From Hanleya hanleyi (taxonomy: Eukaryota > Mollusca > Polyplacophora > Lepidopleurida > Hanleyidae), in the NCBI GenBank assembly GCA_036873755.1, contig JAVTVY010025077.1, forward strand, positions 1 through 64,000: a stretch of DNA of 64,000 nt, read 5' to 3'. The position numbers and the translations under genes were made by a program. This document shows, in pieces, positions 22,441-32,656 of the stretch. Position 1 is the first letter of the stretch. Each line of letters starts with the position of its first letter. The notes below the pieces were generated by a model. It worked only from the letters and a program-made list of their open reading frames with translations, was not told the DNA's origin and made no database searches.

Positions 22441-23290
22441 ACGTTTTGCGGTCTAGGTGAGCCCCTAATGATCCTATGGTGTCATGTGAGGTCTTATTTT
22501 GAAGCACTCGTGGAGGAGCATCCGACTGGAATGGTTCATCGATTTTCAATATTCTGCGCATGCGCAGTCTGGCCGTAGTATAGAAAGCAGGCATTTTGGG
22601 GGTATGTGGGTGTGTGTTTGGGGTAGAGATGGACCGTTATGGGTCCGAAAGGTGTCAAATTGAAGCTTGTGTGGGCTAGAGTCAGAATGGCGTGTTTCTA
22701 AATGAAAGTCGCGTCAATCTGCGCATGCGTAGTTGGATGTAGTAAGTAAATTGGCCATTTTGGGGCAGTGCAGGAAGGTATTTGGTGTCGAGATGGACCG
22801 TCCTTGGTCCAAATGCGTCCTGCGAGGTGTCATTTTGTAGCTCGCGAGGCGTACATCCCGATTTCAGGGATGTTCACGTCATCTGTGAGGTCATCATTAG
22901 GAGTAGTAGCGAAAGTGGGCATTTTGGGGAGTGAAGGAAGGTATTTGGGGTAGAGATGGACCATCCTTGCGTCCTGGGATGGGTCATTTTGTAGCTCTCG
23001 GGGTGTACATCCCGATTTGAGGGATGTCCACGTCATCGGTGACGTCATCAGTAGGAGTATTAGCGAAAGTGGACATTTTGGGGTAGCGAAGGAAAATATT
23101 TGGAGTAGAGAGGGACCATCCTTGGTCCGAATGCGTCGCGGGAGGTGTCATTTTGTATCTCTCGGGGTGTAGACAACGATTTAAGAGCTGTCCACATCAT
23201 CTGTGACGTCATCGGTGACGTCATCAGTTCGAGTAGTAGCGAAAGTGGGCATTTTGGGCAGTGAGGAAGGATTAGTAGTATAAAAGCGCA
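22440..23290. repeat. NRF1 and CRE subterminal units of arm C
   Basis: CTGCGCATGCGCAG (22552) and CTGCGCATGCGTAG (22719) are followed by three or four CRE units with GTGACGTCATC motifs (near 23038 and 23203-23225) and AGTAGTAGCGAAAGTGGGCA. This is the same composition as 3340-4560, in the opposite orientation. Confidence 0.7.
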
Positions 23291-23339
23291 TTTCGAGTCC
23301 TATTGACCTTGTGGCGCAATGCGCAATGAGGGTATGCGC

Positions 23340-23805
23340 GCGTGTGTGTGAGTGAGTGAGTGAGTGAGTGAGTGTGAGTGAGTGAGTGAGTGAGTGAGTG
23401 AGTGAGTGAGTGAGTGAGGCGTTCCCTACGCCCGTCTTAACGCATGGACACACTAACGACGGTGAGTGAGTGAGTGACTGTGTGTGAGTGAGTGAGAGAG
23501 TGAGTGACTGTGTGTGTGTGAGTGAGTGAGTGAGTGACTGACTGTGTGTGTGTGAGTGAGTGAGTGAGTGAGTGAGTGACTGTGTGTGAGTGAGTGAGTG
23601 AGTGAGTGACTGTGTGAGTGACTGAGTGACTGAGTGTGTGAGTGTGTGAGTGTGTGTGTGAGTGTGTGTGTGTGAGTGACTGAGTGAGTGAGTGAGTGAG
23701 TGAGTGAGTGTGTGTGTGTGAGTGTGTGAGTGTGTGAGTGAGAGTGAGAGTGAGAGAGTGAGTGAGGGAGTGAGGGAGGGAGGGAGGGAGGAAGGGAGCG
23801 AGCGA
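23340..23805. repeat. (TGAG)n / (TG)n arrays
   Basis: Two arrays (23348-23420 and 23462-23800) of GAGT/GTGT repeats are separated by 42 bp of unique sequence. Long THSLTHSL frames on the minus strand are artefacts of the repeat. Confidence 0.9.
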
Positions 23806-24634
23806 GTGAATGGGACCCGACTGGGCTAATGTATCTTTCGTTTTCATCGTTTGGCGCAATCGCAGTCTGGTCGTAGTATAGAAAGCAGGCACTTTGTGGA
23901 TTCGTGGAGGCTTGTTCAGTGATTGAGGGATCATCTCTGGCCAAATGGACCGTGTGGGGTATCAGTGTGAAGCCCTCGTGGGTGAGCCTGACTTGTTTTC
24001 ATTGGAAGTCGCGTCAATCTACGCATGCGCAGTTGGTCAGTTGGTTTTGCCCGTCGTTCCTCCGTATTCCATCCGGGTACTGTGGTTTTACATCCGGGTC
24101 GGCATCTTACAGACGGGTTTTTCCATGTTTACTGACACGTGACCTGAACCGAATGTTGTCACAAGACAGGTGGCGCCTCAACGCCTGGTGGTGGTGGAAG
24201 CTCCCGTGTGGCAGAGCTCTTGGATCGAAGCTCTTGGAGCTCAAAGCGTGAGGAGCACAGAGCCCGGAAGTGACGTCATCGTTTTACATCCGCGTCCTCT
24301 TCTTACATCGGGTTTTTCCATGTTTACTGTTACGTTTAACTTGCACCAACCAATCAGATGGCATGAATTGACATTTGGAAGACCTTTCCTGTCCAAAAGC
24401 AAACGTTTGCTGTTGTAACGTCCACTACTTGAGACGTTTCCTGTCAAAAGGCAAACGTTTCCAGTAGTAATATTCGAGACTTTTAAACGTTTCCGGTTTA
24501 AGGGGAATCGATACTGGTTGTGATCGTCCAGTCAGATTGTTTTATTGCTGCCGCGTATGTTCAAACTTCAACATCAACACGTGTCGATTGGCAAAACGTT
24601 TCCGCGATGTAGTCTATATGAACCAATCAAACCT

Positions 24635-24679
24635 TATAAATATTCGCGCATATTGTATTCCTCATGCCCACCGTGCATC
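24635..24679 (+). promoter_or_regulatory. TATA-initiator promoter in the centre of the inverted repeat
   Basis: TATAAATA at 24635-24642 and a CTCATG initiator-like site with A24664 give a 29-bp spacing, as in the other Polinton promoters here. The ATG at 24680 follows 16 bp later. Confidence 0.4.
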
Positions 24680-24802
24680 ATGTCCTGCGCAAATTATCCA
24701 GGTGCCAAAGATATTCTCCAAAACCTTATACGTAAGAACGGGTTTCATTGGTTAAAATACACTACATATCGGAAACGTTTGCCAGTGGACGTGTTGGTGT
24801 AG
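24680..24802 (+). CDS. Short ORF downstream of the central promoter, unrecognised
   Basis: An ATG 16 bp after the predicted start opens a 40-codon frame (MSCANYPGAKDILQNL...) ending with TAG at 24802. The second half runs into the right arm of the inverted repeat. I do not recognise it. By position it could be the start of a truncated element gene, but chance is quite possible. Confidence 0.2.
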   Translation: MSCANYPGAKDILQNLIRKNGFHWLKYTTYRKRLPVDVLV

Positions 24803-25060
24803 ATGTTGGAATACACGCGGCCCAAATCAAAAATCTGATTGGACGATCACAACCGGAAACGTTATCCTTTTAACCGGAAACCTTTAAAAGACCGAATTTT
24901 TCTTTTGACAGGAAAGTCGCGAATTTACAACTGCAAACGTTTGTTTTTTAGCAGGAAAATGTCAGTTCATAACATCTGATTGGTTGGTTCAAGTTTAAAC
25001 GTTTAAACTTTTTGAAGCTTTACAATTTTTAAACGTTTAAGAAGTTAAAACGTTTAAAGG

Positions 25061-26740
25061 ATGCGTTTATGGCGCGAACGGCCCTTCATATACCTTGTCA
25101 CAGGATGTAACTTGTGATTGCGCTTTAGCCACATACATTCGTGCCTGGTGCCACCTGTGCCTAACTTGAAATTAAGTATATAATTGTGAGTTTATTTCAT
25201 TACAAACTTATCCCCCAACAACCCAGCTAACGGATCTCATTAAAGCCCATAGGCTCTAGTTTTAACTAAAGGAAACAGATTGAATAATAACAAGTTCAGT
25301 AGATTTCAGGCTTTACGTGTGAAAATACATTTACATCTCTTTAATGGTTTTCAGTGCCTTTGTCCAGGAACAAAACAACCTTTTGAATCGCATTATTTTC
25401 CCAACAATACAACAAATTTTTATATATAGTCCTATAGTAGAAAGGTAGCATTTATCCATGTAGTTTACGATAATTCAACGCAAGACCAACACCTTCTCCG
25501 TACAAGATAATAATGATTCTATGTCATTCTCCTGAGCATGACCGATACAAAGACGAATAAATAACATCTCTACATCACGTTGTTATCTAGATATATGAGA
25601 CAACACATTTTGGGTATCGGCAATCTGATGAATGTAAAATTTAAAGCTTGTACTTAGCATCTTAAATACAGCCTCTTAATTCTGTAAAACATATCTGTCT
25701 AATTTCGTTTCCCATAATGTAGCATTTACTAGTAATCAAAACATGTGTGTATATAGCAAAAGTGTGTGTCTTTTTTAACTTCCAGACAGATCTGTTTATT
25801 TTTGTCTCACCGGCTTTGACCTCTAAGAACAATATTAACTGCACTCTCGAATCCCAAGCCTATCAGACTGTTAGTTCTGATCTGTTTATAGGCCTATTGG
25901 GGATGACCCTGCTACACTGCTGTGACCTCTAGCTCTCAAAACAATTACTGATGGCATATCCCACCAGGTTTTGTACTGTGTAAAAAAAACAGTGAAACAT
26001 ACAGCTAAGGATTCCCATTGGGCATGACAGTGCACTCGCTGAGCCATCAATAAATAATAATAAAAAATAATTATAAATCAAATTTTCATCAGAATTCGGT
26101 CAGCCCAGAACTTGCTGGTAACAATGCCCTAATGCACGTTCATGCTAAAAATCAAGGTTCTAATGTCAAAGGTTCTCTTTATTTTGCCGACGAAAGGATT
26201 CGGATGGACTGACTGACTCACTCATTACCGGACAATTTGCGATCTGTAGCCTACTTCGTAGGAATAGCTGGTGTATGATCTCTGCCCCTACAGGCAGTAC
26301 AAACTTGACTTTTCAGTGGAATTTTACATATTGTTATTTTCGGCATGAGAACAAATCACTAAAATAGAATTAAAAAAAATCAGTCGAATTATTACTGGTG
26401 GTTCAAATATCACCCATTGGTTATTTTACAAGTGCAAATCTACGGTTGATAGAATCCAAAGATTATTGTTCAATATTTAAATTCTCCAAACTCAAAACTT
26501 GGCAGGGACTATTTCCCCAGTTTTGACCTCTTCCTCATCCAGGTGTCCGGATTATTTCTGGAGGATTATTTCTGGAAAGCCCATTATTGAACGAACAGTG
26601 TGAAGAAAATAGTGGATTGATAATTGAAATAATGTACGGAAAACTATTTGGGACCAAAAAGGAGAAGTTGATAGATTTGTTCCACAAACAAAACTGCCCA
26701 GAAGTATTCGCAAATCTCCCATCCAAACACTTTTTCTAAT
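25061..26740. other. Unassigned AT-rich DNA
   Basis: No gene or repeat family recognised; only short frames are open. Confidence 0.35.
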
Positions 26741-26744
26741 ATAT

Positions 26745-27130
26745 TGCGTCTGCCGATGCGCAGATCAACGTGATTTCACTATAAGTTCAACATGACACGC
26801 CACACGGCCAAATTTGAGGACGGATGGTCCACCTTTGCCCCAAACCCCACCTGTGCACTGCAGAACATACGTAATTCTCAATTGCGCATGCGCAGAATGA
26901 CGTTACTTCTAATAAACACTACCCCACGAAAGCTAAAATATGACAACCCACACGGCCCATTCGGATTAAGGATGGCTCACGTAGACCCCAAAACACCCGT
27001 TACCCCTACTTGCAATTGTTTTGCGTCTACGACCCAATATACATATTTTTTCTCATTAGTCTATGCCACACGGTACAGTATAGCGGCCCATCAGAAGCAA
27101 GGATAGTCCATCTCGACCATAAAACTCAAA
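26745..27130. repeat. Reversed NRF1-site arm fragment
   Basis: CTGCCGATGCGCAG near 26750 and TTGCGCATGCGCAG near 26882 alternate with GACACGCCACACGGCC and CATTCGGATTAAGGATGG sequences. This is the orientation expected of a right-hand arm, possibly the partner of arm C. Confidence 0.55.
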
Positions 27131-27565
27131 TGCCATGTTCCCACTATTCTCTGTGTGTCTCACACCTTACTTTCTAGTTATATATTCAACTTATCTGAAA
27201 CGAGACTTTCACGTCATGGAACATAATAGAAACTACTACGCGTAAAGATACGATCCATTTACACAATGCTGAAATAAAGAAATCCTCACAGCCCAATAGA
27301 CGAAGGTCCAGGGGCCGCCTAGGGTCCAGAGGCCGCCTAGGCCCAGGATGCTCAGAGGTCCCAGACCACCGGAGATGGTTTCTAATCGTTTTCCCGGAAA
27401 TAAATCTGAACATATTGTGTACAGATTTATGGGTATATATTTCCCATTTGTTTCGCACTTATAAGCGCGCACCGATATTGGAAAAATACATCTCATGCCT
27501 AAATTTATAAGAATTTTTTATAAATTTATTAAAAACACTCGACTTTGGACGTCCACGGGTGCTAT

Positions 27566-30119
27566 TTAGTGAGGTGGCTTAGCAAAAAGATCGTGACACG
27601 CTGGACCAAAGCACCAAACTTGGCATATCCATCACTTGAAGCATACAGAACAATATCAATACCTCTGGCCCCCAAAAGGGCATCTAAGGGAAAATATTAT
27701 CATTGAAAAAATAGTTGGCTTCCCAATAGCCTCATGATTTTCGTTATCCTTGAGGCTAGGAAGCTGAAACTTGCCGCAGAACCGGCATATAATTAGAGTA
27801 GTGCACGTGTCCTGAAACATGCACATGTAAATGTGTAAATATAATGGTATTGTCACCCAGTGGGAATAAGGTGTAGTTTCAGACCCTTCCCCCAATCTGC
27901 CTCTAAACCTGAAATCGTCCTAAGCACTCTCGGTCATGTCAATAGCGACGGATAGAAGTCAACGTGTTATGTTAATGTTAATCTCATGTTCCTGTCCCTC
28001 AATGGGCGTTAAATGCACTTTCCGATCCTTTTTCTGTGTCTATTCACTCTCTGAGATCCATATAGTTATCCTGAAAATGTTTGACAGGTTTTTGACCAAA
28101 AAACCCTCAATATTGCGGACCTCTATTTTCACACTTGGTATTCCCACAGCTATCTTGACAAAGTTCCATGAACATTCGACGAAAGCTGTGTCCATTCAAT
28201 GATAATATATAGACAAGTGCTACAACATGTTACTTGTATGTTGCGCGGGTGATTGGGTGGGTACAGGTTCCTGTTACTTCCAAGCATTTTGCTGAGAAGC
28301 AACAGGATCTTGATAATGTGATGTCTAGCAATGTAATATCACTTGTCTTTATTGCACCATGTAAGCGTCCTGTCTGTGACTTGTGTGCTGTCCTCAGTGT
28401 TTTATAGGGTGGATGAAGGGTGTCTGATTCCATGCTGCTTCAAAGATTTCTTCTTTGAAGTAACAGGAACTCAACTTGGCTGGGTGGTGCTTGTAGTTGG
28501 TTCGACACGATATAGCACGATATATTCACTCACTCACCCTTACTTGAATGTTGCATGTTCTCGGTCTCCATCGGGCGTTAAATGTTCTTTTGATTCCTTC
28601 ATGGTTTTAGACTCCCTTTAATTTACTGGCCATACAGCTCTGTTAGCTATCCTGACGTAATTTGATGGCCTTCCAATAAAAAATCCCGGCCACCGACAAG
28701 CGGTAGATGCCCCTTTTGGGATTGTTCTTTTCAGTTTCACCCTCACTGACTCCAACACTCTTCAGGTGAAGGTTCGTACCATTTCGTCCAATAATTTTGG
28801 CTTTTTTCGGTGGCCAAAAATATACAAACAGAGACCTATTGAACTAAACACAAGTCCCCGGCCCATGTAACACTTGTTAATTCAGCTATTCTTCTCTCGA
28901 ACTTAAAAGTAGAATGATTGAAATTGGAGCGATATGCAAGAAGTGGAGAAAATTGACGTCTGGCGACTAAAAAGCAACCATATAACAGGAAAGCTTCCCT
29001 TGGCACCTCACCTGCAGACCTGAGAATACGGTGGATTCTCGGTCGTAGCCTTAGTATCTCAGCCGTGCTTTTATTGCAGCTGTTAATATCCCCACGGCCC
29101 CTAGCAACGCCTTAAGCGGAATTAGATACGCTAGCTCGTGAGCTGTGATGACAGATCAACTCAAATAACAAATAACTAATCGGATTTTAATGGATGAGCA
29201 TCGAGGACGTCTGATGAAGCAAACGCCTCAACATGGGGTGGGTCTGATAAATGCTAGAATACCCTAAAAAACTGTACAGGCTTGGACATTTCCGTCTTTT
29301 CCCCCATTTTACGAGATGAAAAGCTGAATTTTCAATTTTCACAAGGATAAGGGGCGATTGTTTCCTTTACACATGCGATTATGTAAACCTAATTGGTATA
29401 GGTGGTTTCAGCCACCCGGCTCTCCCTTCTCAAAACACTTTTCTCTGATACTCCAAAATGAAGAAACGTCGAGGGCTGTAACTTAGAGCAGTTATAGCTT
29501 TTAATACTGATGTTATTTTTGAGCCTGTTGCATAAAACTCGGAGCACAGCTTCATGAGTATATTCATAATGGATAACATTAGGGTGTACCAGAAAGTTCT
29601 GTTTTCATCGTATTCCTTCAAAATTAATGTGTTGTTCTTCGTAAAAGTGCTCAAAAGTATTATATCTCAAATGAGATGATTATTTACTAATTTACCAGTC
29701 AGTTTCAGTGAAAGAAAATTCCACAAATAAAAAATGGGAAAAATCGGTCCGAAAAATCGTCCGCAAAATGACTTATTTTGGGAATATGATGTCACTGTGA
29801 TGTCGTCATGGCCGCCATCTTGGATTTAGTGACATTTTCCGGTAGCGCATGAATCAGTGATACAGTGTGGCAAGTTTCAGCTTCCCAGCCTGAAGGATAA
29901 TGAAAATAACGAAGCTGTTTCTAGGCTAACTATTCTTTAAATAACAATATTGCCTCTAAGATGCCCTTTTGGGGGCCAGAGGGCATCACACAGCCCAGAG
30001 CAAAGGGCACCCCTTCTGATATTGTTCTATATGCCTCAAGTGATGAGTGTGCCAAATTTGGTGCTTTGGTCCAGCGTGTCACGATCGCCCCAAAATATGG
30101 CCCTAAGCCACCTCACTAA
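27566..30119. mobile_element. 2.55-kb element with TTAGTGAGGTGGCTTAG ends
   Basis: TTAGTGAGGTGGCTTAG at 27566 and CTAAGCCACCTCACTAA ending at 30119 are inverted. Matching extends through CGTGACACGCTGGACCAAAG, AACTTGGCA and CCCCCAAAAGGGCATCT, about 200 bp per end. No transposase frame is visible inside, so it is non-autonomous. It carries CATGGCCGCCATCTTGGATT near 29810, like the MITEs elsewhere in the window. Confidence 0.6.
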
Positions 30120-30895
30120 TTTTACCGTGACCTTTGGTCGCAAGCTTTTCACGGCATATGACTTGGGACGTTTCTCTAAACGAAGCACTTTCGGGCAGAA
30201 AAAATATATTAACTGATGGTTTCACTAACTCAACAAGAAAGGGACTTTTTTCTTTTCTCGCTATTTTTCACCACCCGACTGAGCTGTCTATTTGGCTTTA
30301 CTCCCAGTATTCCCTTACCTTATTTTCTAAATCTACCTAATAAAGTCGAATTAAGTAATTTCAAATTGCTGTAAAATCGAATTGCAGGGGCGCTAATATC
30401 GCGTCGATGATCGTCAGTATAGCACACGATCCTGATGAAAATAATGAGGGAGCTTACAGTAATTCATATGTAAAGGTCAGTGGACCCTTGTGCGAGAGAG
30501 AGAATTTATGCGTTAGCCCTCTTAAGCTGACAATGCTAACCGTGAGGAAGAGAATGTTCAGGGGATTATAGGTGGATTATATTCGAACAAATGGCTGCGG
30601 GATGTTCCGTGATGATCGACGCGTTCTTTGCTCGCTGTCCGATAAGCCTGAGAAAAGTAACGATAGACAGCTTAACCCAACCTGTTCAAAGTCATGCTAG
30701 TGCAGACAGCGGAGACAAGGCATATCAGAGCGAACGTGAGCAAGATGACGATAAATGCACAAAATGTCCGTTGACACGTTGCCCTGGTTCACAGTGTAAT
30801 ACGACAAATTTGGACCTCTGGTATACAGGAATATTTATGACGTTATCCACAGAAATTCTCCATCAACATTTCAACGCTTCACATTTTCTCCTCAG
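30120..30895. other. Upstream region of the methyltransferase gene
   Basis: No confident promoter. A 3' splice site (ATTTTCTCCTCAG ending at 30895) directly precedes the first coding exon, implying a 5' untranslated exon somewhere upstream. The open frame at 30591-30899 runs across that acceptor and is probably not coding. Confidence 0.4.
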
Positions 30896-30902
30896 ATAAA
30901 AG

Positions 30903-31081
30903 ATGGCTAAAACAAAGGAGACTACGGACTTTGAGGCGAGACTTGGTCAAATCTTCACTTCTGGTTGTACTGCCCTTGGAGTGGCTTTAGGCTCTGAGCT
31001 GGGGTTATTTTCACTTATGTCAAAGTTTCGCGGACAATTCACTTCGCAGGAACTAGCAGATGCTGGTCACTTCAAAGAAAG
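30903..31081 (+). CDS. Methyltransferase (Rv2258c-like), coding exon 1
   Basis: ATG 30903 (context AAAAGATGG) starts 59 codons plus two bases of the next. The peptide has FEARLGQIFTSGCTALGVAL then ELGLFSLM and FTSQELADAGHFKE. This is the N-terminal winged-helix/dimerisation pattern of class I SAM-dependent methyltransferases of the Rv2258c-like type, which have expanded in some marine invertebrates. The donor is AAAG|GTAAATC at 31081/31082. The two leftover bases (AG) are completed by the first base of exon 2 to give Arg, yielding the family's typical RY-REWL junction. A SAM-using role is family knowledge; the catalytic core is not in this exon. Confidence 0.75.
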
Positions 31082-31111
31082 GTAAATCGCTTGTTTCTTG
31101 GCATTATTATA

Positions 31112-31520
31112 TGAGATATGCGTGCAAGATCTATGGCGCTACGTTTCGTAACTTGTGTCTAATTCCGCTTAACCCGGGGCTAGGGGCCGTATGAACACAT
31201 GTACTTCAATATCCTCATGGTGCTCATATGAACAGTCACAATCAAAGCTACAACGAATATTATGGATTAAGAATACTGATCAGCGATACGGATTTGATAT
31301 TTTTGAAACATCATGATGTCTTGCCGGCATCATTGAAAACTGTTGACCGCTTCTCTCTTCCAGGAAACAAGCCTATGTTTATGTATACTATGATTGTCTT
31401 TTTGAATTTGGTGCTAATACTGTTATATGGAAAATGGAATAGGTCTTCGGATTATGGACGCAGATATTCTCTAATGGACGACGGCTGAATTATGAATGAC
31501 GGACTAGACGCTTGTAATGC
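31112..31520 (+). mobile_element. PLE family 1, copy 3 (3' tail only)
   Basis: Sequence from GCGTGCAAGATCTATGGCG to GGACTAGACGCTTGTAAT matches the last 410 bp of the other copies. It begins only 30 bp after the exon 1 donor. It carries the conserved small frame described at 31228-31488. Confidence 0.75.
31228..31488 (+). other. Conserved small membrane-peptide frame in PLE tail
   Basis: The frame contains LPASLKTVDRFSLPGNKP, then a hydrophobic segment MFMYTMIVFLNLVLILLYG, then KWNRS and YSLMDDG. Near-identical frames occur at 42847-43272 and 50278-50505, and broken ones at about 58040-58235 and 18000-18190 (minus). Whether it is translated is unknown. Confidence 0.35.
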
Positions 31521-32656
31521 AGAGCTGGGACCGGTGAGCTGGGGACAAACTACATGTACATGAGTCTCCAGCAATAAACTTGGACCGAACCGGTACACAT
31601 ATAGTTGTAACTGTAACACTCGCTTTTCCCTTTAGTTCGTGATAATAATATATTTGTTGAATTTTGATCCTTTAAAGGTTGTAATTCCCTCCCCTTGTAA
31701 ACTAGAAATTGTACATGATTTGACCAGTTCAAGCGGCTATTGAACGCTTGGGTTGGATCGTCAAATTGTCGGCGCTCAATGTGCCCTATTGTCGGCGCTC
31801 AATGTGCCCGACCGCCAATAAAACCTAAAATCTGCCCATCTCACAGTTTGTACATATATTTATTTCTGTTTTATATATCTATTGATATGTCTATATATCT
31901 AGTTTTGAAATGCCAGACTGACCAGCCTATGGATTATGTTTATTGTAAATCTTTATCTGACTATAAAGATTATCTCTCTAAATGTATCTATCTATCTATC
32001 TAGAGGTGAACTGCTGTAAATCAAAAGACAAGCTAACTCCAAAATACGTAATTTACCACAAATCTACGAGATGTTTTAATGCTACACTACGCAGCCTGGT
32101 ACCGGGTACCCCATTTGTTCCTTCATGTAAGACGTAACGAAGCGCTGTCAGACATACTTAACGAGATATCTCAACCAGAACCTCAACTACACTGGTTTAG
32201 CCAGAACACACACTATCCAGTACCACATCACATACTTACCAGGCTACCGCACGTGGTATTTCGAGCTTTGTACCGGCCGGTATAACAGAGTATGTGGATT
32301 TCAAGTACGTCCCAGTCATAAAACATAATCAAACTGAGAGTGGTAATATCTTAAAAAGCATTATACATTCGGTTGGATGAAAACTGGTATTCCCGTTTGG
32401 TGCTTTGCAGGTTTCTAAATGAAATCGGATTTGTTTCTTTGTATTACGCAGATTCAACCAAGAATTGAGTATTTCAGAAACAATGGTACATCACGTGAAA
32501 TATCTTATAGTGTTAAGCATTTGATTGATCAAATCAATTTTTCAAAAGAAAATGCGTAATTTTCAATGGCTTGTGGAGAAAACAAAAAAATGAATCCATG
32601 ACAGCGTTACAATGGTTACGGTACAGGTGTATTGATCTAACAAATATGTTAGCATA
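31521..32656. other. Unassigned intron DNA
   Basis: No gene seen. A GTCGGCGCTCAATGTGCCC word is directly doubled near 31769-31808, and a short (CTAT)n tract lies at 31986-32002. Confidence 0.4.

Larger units (their letters stand above)
20836..24060 (+). mobile_element. Polinton-type terminal arm C
   Basis: The arm starts with AGTAGTATAGAAAGG at 20836, the same 15 bases that start element B at 53411. It continues with 165-bp tandem units (21540-22440), NRF1 units (near 22552, 22719 and 24018), CRE units (22860-23230) and (TGAG)n arrays (23340-23800). Short sequence resembling the zinc-finger/ATPase gene (AACGCATGGACA near 23440) lies between the arrays. A possible opposite arm lies at 26745-27130. 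Confidence 0.5.
24332..25000. repeat. 670-bp AAACGTTT-rich inverted repeat
   Basis: Left arm from 24332 (TTAACTTGCACCAACCAATCA) matches the complement of the right arm ending at 25000 (TGATTGGTTGGTTCAAG). Matching continues inward through CAAACGTTTGC, CTTTCCTGTC, TTTCCGGTT, GATCGTCCAATCAGAT and GGCAAACGTTTCCG. Many palindromic AAACGTTT words occur, continuing to 25060. The centre (about 24620-24720) is not inverted. Confidence 0.7.

Noticed and set aside
23181..23944. Long minus-strand frames rich in THSLTHS
   Set aside because: They are translations of (TGAG)n arrays; no biased codon use or conserved flank supports a protein.
26792..27106. 104-codon plus-strand frame
   Set aside because: Lies entirely in reversed NRF1-site arm units.
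30591..30899. 102-codon frame just before the methyltransferase start
   Set aside because: It crosses the splice acceptor at 30895, has no recognised motif and ends four bases before the true ATG.
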